Assembly (NCBI RefSeq): GCF_027943255.1
Contig: NC_072895.1
Coordinates: 79,424,001-79,488,000 of the forward strand
Length of the DNA: 64,000 bases
Origin: Anastrepha obliqua
Taxonomy: Eukaryota > Arthropoda > Insecta > Diptera > Tephritidae
Reading direction: 5' to 3'
Part shown: in pieces, positions 57,241 to 64,000 of the stretch
Layout of the letters: each line of letters opens with the position of its first letter
How positions within the stretch are numbered: the stretch's first letter is position 1
Position numbers and translations under genes: made by a program
Notes under the pieces: generated by a model
What the model was told of the DNA's origin: nothing
Seen by the model: only the letters and a program-made list of their open reading frames with translations
Database searches by the model: none

Positions 57241-58480
57241 CTTATGCGGATTATGAAGTCTAGAGTGTGCTATAAATAGTGGGAAATACGAAAACCTAAG
57301 ATTTTTTAGATTCAATTTAAGCAAATATTCGATTATAAGTGACGAATGAGAGTGGTGGCGCGGCCTGGGGCTGTGGGAAGGGAGTTCCATCATAAAAATA
57401 TGCCTATAACCTTCATTGGGTGAAAATATGAATGTGTACAAATTTTTACGTCATTTGATGTTGACGTTTCGTAGTGATGCGCGGACAACGTACAAGATAT
57501 TCACCTTTATAGCATAGATAGGGAGGTGAAGGTGAATACATAAATAAAAATTATGAAGTTTGCCAAAAATATTTTCCTTGATAACTTCGATACTAATGTA
57601 AATTTACTATTGAAAATAACAAAGAAAAAAAATTGAGCAACTGTACAAACAAAAATTTTTTTTTCTAAATTTTCCATAACAGTGGCGGAGCTTTGAACAG
57701 TTAGAACGATTTTAATTCCATGATGCTTCCAGAATTTGACATCACACTTGATAATATTAAAAATCGTGCAACACAGCGGTTGTGATTGCAACACGAAGAA
57801 GTCCAAAGTCCTTTGGCTGACCATATGATAGTCACGCTGGAGGAAATATTCGGCAATGCTCAGAAAAAATTACAATTTATGTAATTTTTAGTTACAATTC
57901 AAACTTGATATCGTCCCATTAGTATTAAAAAAGCCTATAAATTTTTTGATGTTTTGAGAAAATGAATTTCAAACTTTTTGTCGAAAGTAGCTCTCACTCA
58001 AATCTCGTTATGTCTGTTAATATTTATTATTTTTTGACTGACGTTTTGACCCACTTTGTGGAACTAAAATTTGACAAAATTTTGACCACGTATAAAATCG
58101 ACGATGGAGAATCCAAAAATTCAATAAAAAAATAATAGCCCATGAGCACATAGGCTATTGTTATACTAAGGGGACGATATATGTAAATAGCCATCACATA
58201 TAAATAAAAATCGATCAATTATATTTTTCCGCTTTATTTTTTTAATATTTCATAAATAATTATCTCATATCTTTACTGTTGCTGCAATTTACTTACGTTA
58301 AAATCCAAATAAATCTTTCACAATAATTCCTCTACGTTCGATCAGTGGATTGTTGATTTAATGGCAACACAATTTACTTACTTTAACAATTTAATTTACT
58401 ACTTTTCGTTTACACGTTCACGCTCTTCACCTAAGACTGAATACCCTATGCGCGTGCACCTCTGCTTATACTCTGCTTGT
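57241..58480. other. Gene-free region
   Basis: AT-rich. No feature recognised. Confidence 0.4.
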
Positions 58481-59132
58481 ACTTAATAACTATCATAATT
58501 TCTGGATCTGGTAGCAGATCCTTTTTCTTCACCAGCGGTGCTACTAAATGGCGCCGCTACTCTCGCTCTCATCATTTTCTGGCTCATCAAATGCATCACG
58601 AAGAGGATACAAATGCTGCCTGTACCTATTTTTTCGATGACTTGTGTCTCTTGTAACAAATTGCTGCTACTGCTGCACTTACTGTTGGTTTCATCAATGA
58701 CATCTGAAGCCTTTGATTTTGTTGATTTTGCTTCGTTGTCCTTTTGCAAAGTAGTAGATCCATCGCTTTAAAATTTGTCACTAGCATTATCCGAGTTGTC
58801 GGATTGCAAATCAGATTTGGCGGCTTCAAACTTATTTTTATCCATTTTCAATTCAGCTGATGATTCGGTGATTTAGGTTTGTTTGATTTCTTCTTTCATT
58901 TTGTTAATTTCTGTGACGTCTGCTATCTCAACATTACTTTTTTTCAGTTTTCTTCTTCTCAGATAATTTGGTGCCTTTTTCAAACTTTCCTCCATCAATT
59001 TCATCAGATTCCTCTTCGTTTGATGTTTTGTTATTTATCACAGCACTGCTTAGTGCCTCATTTGTCCTCTTCGTTTCCAGTTGTGACATCATGTATGTCT
59101 TCTCTGCTTCTACAAAGTCCTTTTCATATATT
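58480..59132 (-). pseudogene. Possible decayed coding exon, Glu/Lys/Ser-rich
   Basis: Minus-strand text in shifting frames, such as VEAEKTYMMSQLETKRTNEA, NKTSNEEESDEIDG, MDKNKFEAAKSDLQSD and SKASDVIDETNSKCSSSSNL, has the composition of a disordered protein region. It is broken by stops and cut at one side by MITE copy B. I do not recognise the source gene. Confidence 0.3.
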
Positions 59133-59398
59133 AGGCCTCTTTTTTTTGCCAAGCGTTAGCAAGTGCCGAATAGATGAAGCAACTGGTATAAATTAACATA
59201 TATTGGCAACGCTGGAATAGAGCTGTCTTACATTGCAAGTGTTTGTAAGATAGTGAGTTATACCAGTTTAAGGAGGTATAACCATACTCGCTGGCGGCGA
59301 ATCTTATAACTTTGTTGTTGCTTTCGCATGCAAAATTTTCGTCAAGTTAATCGAGCATAGAGATAGCGAGCCGGGAAATGGCGAATAGAAGAGGCCTA
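59133..59398 (+). mobile_element. AGGCCTCTTC MITE, copy B
   Basis: ~266 bp, ends AGGCCTCTTTTTTTTGCCA and TGGCGAATAGAAGAGGCCT. Closely matches copy A. Confidence 0.78.
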
Positions 59399-59930
59399 TT
59401 ATAACATCCCTATCGCCATCTAGGTTGTCACCAAAGCGAATTGGTTACTAATGGTAGTGTATTCCCAAAACTGTTACTTTATTTTTCGCGATTTTGACAA
59501 GTCTGACATCAGACCCCTTTCCAATATAAAAAAAAAGGAGGAGAAAACTACATGTTTATGAAAATTCTGTGGTGAGATTTAAACTAAACCAACTAATACA
59601 GACAAAGGAGCCGTGTGTTAAATTGTAAAAGCACAAATGAATATAAGCCTCCAACAAATACTGTTTTTTGCGTTTTTATGCGGAAGACGCCGTGGCAAGA
59701 AAGTGTGTGTGTGCGTATAATTTCTTTTGTTTGGTCGTTTCTATAACTCTCACCTACCTTTCCTCTTCATAAGCAAGTAATTCTACTTCCCTTTATTCGT
59801 TTATTCATGGGTTCTGACGACACAGCGAATTCGGAAATAATCCACACAATATATATGGACGTGTTTTTGCTGTTACAACAACGACAAAGTTTGTCTGACT
59901 GCAGTTATTGTATTTCCTCCACAATCTCCA
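59399..59930. other. Gene-free region
   Basis: No gene recognised. A LINE-like tail TTTTTGCTGTTACAACAACG lies at 59867-59887. Confidence 0.35.
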
Positions 59931-60376
59931 TAGTTTATATGTAGTAAAATTTCAATAACAAGCTCGAAGTTTAGCAGAATAGCTACCCAGCTTTTTCAGC
60001 ATCCGCATGTTATGTCCGTCAGGGTCAATGGCTTTTGATGATTTCATTTTGTTGATGGCCCCCTTGACTTCATGAGTGGAGAAAGCAAGCGGCGAACTAT
60101 TGTTCGGAAGTTTGTGCAGCCGTCTGGTGGTACGACGCTTGAATCTGTCGGCCGGAAGATGCAGTATGAATTGCCGGCTAAAGTAGTTCGCGCATCTCTT
60201 CGGGTCCGACGAAATTTAACCATTGTAGGTAATATGCACCCTGTTGTTGTGCTTCGTCGGGTTCGACAAGGACCTTACGGTGGACCACAGCCACCTCACT
60301 CCAGTGGTGAAGTTGCAGGTCTTCAAATGCTCTTCCCATTTAATCCGTTTATGTTGGGTGACCCAAACGGTCTCAG
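59930..60376 (-). mobile_element. Jockey-like LINE fragment between endonuclease and RT
   Basis: Minus strand: KWEEHLKTCNFTTGVRWLWS, TVRSLSNPTKHNNRV, ISSDPKRCANYFSRQFILHL, FSTHEVKGAINKMKSSKAID, PDGHNMRMLKKLG. This is the linker and start of the reverse transcriptase of a jockey ORF2, with one stop. Confidence 0.65.
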
Positions 60377-60552
60377 TGGCCGAATGTGTTGGTGCGTGAG
60401 TACCATTCGGAATTCAGAGCAAACGTAGGTTCAAATATCGGTGAAAGACCAAAATGAAGAAAACGTTTTTTCTAATAGCAGTTGCTCCTTGGCAGGCAAT
60501 GGCAAACCTCCGAGTGTATTTCGGCTTAAAACTGTAGGTCTACATAAAAGCA
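60376..60552 (+). repeat. SINE, 5' and middle part
   Basis: A-box-like TGGCCGAATGTGTTGGTG, then GTACCATTCGGAATTCAGAG, B-box-like AGGTTCAAATATCGG, then CTTGGCAGGCAATGGCAAAC and AAACTGTAGGTC. The 3' tail is absent. Confidence 0.72.
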
Positions 60553-60579
60553 TTTTTTATCTATACTTATTATGTTTTT

Positions 60580-61189
60580 TTAAAACTCATCTGCCGGAAT
60601 CGCATTCAATTCGGCTGTCACAGTTTTTTGGATCGCCTCGTTGGAGTCGAAACGCCTCCCCTTCAGCTTTCTTTTCAGGCGCCTCCCCTTCAACTTTCTT
60701 GTCCCCGGAGGGGACAGGTCTGGGCTGTAGGGAGGGTGGGGAAGCACCGGCACCCCCATCTTGGCCAATGCAGGGGTGCAGAGGAAGGCGGTGTGCGCCG
60801 GCGCATTGTCGTGATGAAAGGGTCCAATTGTTGACGAGGTCGAGCCGAACCCGGGCGTCGCGGTTTTTCAGCCGAAGGAGCACTTCTTTGTAAAATGCCG
60901 CGTTTACAGTGCTTCCTAGAGGTACAAACTGTTTAGCTTTACGCAAAATTTGATTGAGTAACGTTACTCCAACTACCGCTGCATTTTCGCCACTGCAAAA
61001 TCCTAATACACTTTTAAAACAGCTTTCACGCGCGGAGCGATGTTGGCTGCACCGCTGTTGCCAGCGAACTGGGACCGGTTTCTAGTGAAAGGGGAAGGTC
61101 CAACGATCATTTTCCCCCACCAGCCGATTCGGTTGATCGCTTGGCAGACGCTCCGCGCGGGAAGGCTCATACTTTTCAATCAAACCATG
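60580..61189 (-). mobile_element. Truncated mariner of the 197-bp-TIR family
   Basis: The arm 60994-61189 matches the arms of the 4787-5697 element almost base for base (TA at 61190-61191). Inward, minus strand: a short N-terminal piece, then (deletion) FVPLGSTVNAAFYKEVLLRL, LDLVNNWTL, MGVPVLPHPPYSPDLSPP, KLKGRRFDSNEAIQKTVTAE and LNAIPADEF. This supplies the catalytic C-terminus missing from the 4787 copy. A short block encoding LKGRR is duplicated (near 60655-60700). The second arm is absent, replaced by SINE sequence at ~60552. Confidence 0.78.
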
Positions 61190-61199
61190 TATTTAAGTG

Positions 61200-61985
61200 G
61201 AGGTATTGTTTAACTACATTTTTAATATGATAAACATAAGTGGTTTTTTAATAGTACATATTTCGCACGGCTCTTCGTTGACTGACATTCTCAAGATTTC
61301 TGAACGAAGTGACTAGCAACGGCTATAACGGACATCCGAGCCTCCAAGCAACCATCCTATGCGCAACTGACAGACTATTCAATTAGCATACGGAACTTTA
61401 ATATGCTGGTTTCCCATATACAAACGTCGGCCTAATTCCTCCGTGTTTAGTACAAAACGAAACGATTGCACATTTCTGGAAAAGTATAAATAATTATTTA
61501 TCAATCTTGAAATTTCTGTATACACATTTTGGTTTTCATACTTACTTTTCTCAATGTTGCCATAGACTATTGTTGTTTCAATTTCACATATTCCTGGTCG
61601 ACTGGACCAGGCTGCAGCAGACCAGCTGATTTCTTTTTTTATGTGTTTACGTTACGATACTTTTTCTCGACCAATCGAGCGATTTGTTCCAATCGATGGT
61701 GCGTCATATTAATCGACAATTTTTTTAGATTTCATACAGAAACGGGCTTCAGATCACGTATGAACAAGCAAATGAAAGAAGTGGAATTTTTGAGCGTGTT
61801 CTACGCCATCTTGTTTTATCTGACGAACGAAAAGTAAAAAAAGCAAACCTATTTGATTTTCAGACGCATGATTTTTTAAATTTCTGCAAAATTAATGCAT
61901 TTTCAGAAATACAAAAATAGAAAAACTTGTGATCATGCTAGATTACTTGCGATAACTGAAAATAAAAACTAATAGGGTCATAGTA
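61200..61985. other. Gene-free spacer
   Basis: No feature recognised apart from possible upstream debris of the next transposase remnant (61720-61830). Confidence 0.35.
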
Positions 61986-61989
61986 GAAT

Positions 61990-62297
61990 TATTTTATGTG
62001 GTTGATGCGAAACTCCAGCATGTGAGAGTGCGTTACTTTGCGAAAAAAGTAAGAGAAACTGGGTTGCTTATTGACAAACCAACGCCGTGGGATTATTATC
62101 TTTGGGGTGCCGTCCAAGACCAGTGTTATGCCAACAAACCAGCAACAATTGATGCATTGAAAACCAACATACGCGATGTCATAGCTGAAATACAGCCACA
62201 GCCAATGGAAAATGTGTTGAAAAATTGGACCGATCGTATGGGATGGTGCATGGCTAGCCGAGGCAGCCACATGAATGAAGTTGTATTCCATCATTAA
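61990..62297 (+). pseudogene. DUF4817-type mariner-like transposase, C-terminal remnant
   Basis: Plus strand: TPWDYYLWGAVQDQCYANKP, ATIDALKTNIRDVIAEIQPQ, PMENVLKNWTDRMGWCMASR, GSHMNEVVFHH, then TAA. This is the last ~75 residues of the transposase group also found at 22450, 26804 and 28333. No TIR pair located. Confidence 0.72.
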
Positions 62298-62950
62298 CCG
62301 GAAGGATTATACTTCAAAATAAAATATGGAAAAATATTGAGTAGTTTCTTTTTTATAGCATTTTTAATTCCGTAAAGTTATATGGTGGACCCTTTATAAT
62401 AAAATTCTGACGCTCTATAAAAATTTTTGTTTTTGAGAGCTTGTGTTATAAATGCTTAAGAAAACAAATTTTTCTTAAAAAATATGTCAAGGCAAGCGAG
62501 GCGAGATAAATATTAAAAATAATATTACTAGCAGTAATATTCCACAGAATTTGGAATACATTGTTGGACACGCATACTTGGACGGTACATTTTTACTGAT
62601 AATGTAATTTAATATGCATTACCAGTAAACTTTTACAGATTACTGAAAAAATAGAAGTAATCAGTAATTATTTACCAGTAAAATTTTTATTATTTACTGA
62701 AAATTTCTACTGGCAGTTTAAAATCAATGCACAATCACCAAATTGTGTAAATTGGAGTTTGGGAATTTCATTTTAATAAACTGTATACCGCCTTTGCAGC
62801 TTGAAAATGCGCATTTCATCTTTTATTTTTATTATTTTATAAATCTGAATTTGTATTGAAGGTAGTTGAAAAATAAATGCCTAACATGGCTACTAATGTC
62901 CATAAGTGAAGTGCCTTCTTTTTGCATCAGGTGCAAGCCATTAAAATATA
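62298..62950. other. Gene-free spacer
   Basis: AT-rich. No feature recognised. Confidence 0.35.
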
Positions 62951-62952
62951 TA

Positions 62953-63216
62953 CATATCGCACCCTAAATACAAAAGGGTTACAACTCAAAATTTTCCACA
63001 CTCGAGCTTGACTTGTTTACAGTAGCACAGACAACAAACTATGTTACATATCACGCTGAAATTTGCCATGCAAGCTTATAACAGTCCTACCAAAAAACAA
63101 AAAATTTATTTTTGCCATATGTCATCCGCGGACCGTTTTATTGATAACGTCTCGTTCATATTTGAGCAGAAGCTACATTTTGAGTTGTGACCCTTTTGTA
63201 TTTAGGGTGCGATATG
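62953..63216. mobile_element. 264-bp MITE carrying the end of the 1029-type mariner
   Basis: The outer inverted repeat CATATCGCACCCTAAATACA, then AAAGGGT(T/C)ACAACTCAAAAT, at both ends is flanked by TA (62951-62952, 63217-63218). Between the repeats, 62999-63168 is the right arm of the 1029-1965 mariner (CTCGAGCTTGACTTGTTTAC to CGTTCATATTTGAGCAGAAG). Confidence 0.78.
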
Positions 63217-63279
63217 TAAATAAACACATAAAGTCGTTATTAATCGTTAGTTTTATTTTGCATTAACTTATTCAGTTTG

Positions 63280-64000
63280 TTTTTTTATGAACTTGTTTTT
63301 GTTACCCACTTTTTACTTATATAGTTTAGACTGATTCTGCTTTTTTTATGGCACGTATGTGTATATGGGTGATAAAGGCCTACTGGAGAACCGAGTACCC
63401 ATTACTAACTTCGGTAATGCACATTTTATAAATGAAAAACTCAATGGGGGTGTGGAAACTTAAAATTTCCAATTTTTGCATAAAAAATACCCAATTCGTG
63501 TCTCTGCCGGTGTGGCATCACTGACGGAAGTTATAAAAATGCACATTCGCACGAAAAAAGAGGTACTAGTAGTTTATGGTATTTGACATGAAATTCAGTG
63601 ATTTATGAACGTGATTATGATGCCAAACAAGCAGGCAAATCGAATTGGCTTGCCATTCTTCTCACCATTCCACATTTGGTCGGTTAATGCTTACAGAAAA
63701 AGGCGAATCTATCAAAGTTGATATCTGTAGGCCAGCTGATTTTTTTCTTTAGTATGTATGTTAGGATGTCAGCACAAAATGAAATGGCGGAAACTCGTTC
63801 TATTCGCATTATCGTCGAATGCTGTTATCTCAAATTGTATGTCGACTGTTCACGTAGTTCGTTCTTTTCTTTTCTACTTTATTTTGTCGAGACATTCTAA
63901 TATACACAACGTTGTTGTTAGTCTAGTGCCACCACCTTTAATAGATACGTTTTGGAAGCACTCCTTCTCGGTCAACAGAGCATTTTGGATCGAATCGATA
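63280..64000. repeat. Interspersed repeat shared with 50580-50640, 51375-51450 and 52910-52945
   Basis: TTTTTGTTACCCACTTT recurs at 50611. GTGTC/TTTCTACCGGTGTGGCA-like text at 63497-63515 recurs at 51387, and AGTCTAGTGCCACCACCTTT at 63917-63936 recurs at 52925. In those places TTAA elements 3 and 4 are inserted. No ORF. Confidence 0.45.

Noticed and set aside
60072..60428. 118-aa plus-strand frame
   Set aside because: Antisense to jockey-like LINE text at 59930-60376.

Overview
This is a stretch of insect nuclear DNA, most likely from a higher dipteran of the tephritid fruit-fly type. The host genes have short phase-conserved introns, the DNA is AT-rich, and the transposon load is heavy: several Tc1/mariner lineages, pogo-like and TTAA-flanked DNA elements, jockey- and I-type LINEs, and a tRNA-derived SINE. 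The species assignment is an inference; no rRNA, tRNA or barcode gene is present. No bacterial-style operons or CRISPR arrays were seen.

Four host genes can be read exon by exon. (1) The 3' half of an acid-lipase gene lies on the plus strand (43-9620); its introns hold internally deleted mariners, a SINE and LINE debris. (2) A complete eight-exon HECT ubiquitin ligase of the UBE3C family lies on the minus strand (19594-14649; 1132 aa; catalytic Cys 1100). (3) A complete three-exon cytosolic 5'-nucleotidase III lies on the minus strand (30561-29285; 321 aa). (4) A very large eight-exon nuclear-type protein lies on the minus strand (48993-37439; about 2803 aa). It has an eight-cysteine cluster and I assign it tentatively to over compensating males (ocm). 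From memory, the fly orthologues of genes 2-4 have neighbouring identifiers (CG3356, CG3362, CG3363), which would make this conserved microsynteny. All four encode unrelated housekeeping or regulatory functions and no shared pathway is implied.

The rest is mobile DNA in layers. 1-9.6 kb: lipase exons plus two mariners with unusually long (~190-197 bp) terminal inverted repeats and a TTAA-flanked element. 9.6-13.5 kb: a hexamer satellite, a mariner remnant and a jockey-like LINE interrupted by a SINE and a pogo-like element. 20-25 kb: a locally duplicated ~0.6 kb unit whose second copy is split by a 3.26 kb TIR element, itself split by an I-type LINE, itself split by a mariner-like element. 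25.5-29 kb: LINE pieces and two DUF4817-type mariner-like remnants. 32-33.7 kb: a Tc1 element split by a second pogo-like copy. 37.4-49 kb: the ocm-like gene, carrying an apparently intact 345-aa mariner transposase in intron 4 and a TTAA element just upstream of that intron's gene half. 49-64 kb: two more TTAA elements, a small MITE family, a Tc1 remnant, a third long-TIR mariner arm and a MITE that carries a mariner end.

The best candidates for something not well described are: the 3.26 kb composite element, with TAA target duplications, terminal repeats starting GGG(A/G)GCGTCC and a protein I cannot place in a named superfamily; the long-TIR mariners; and the set of four ~720-740 bp TTAA-flanked elements.
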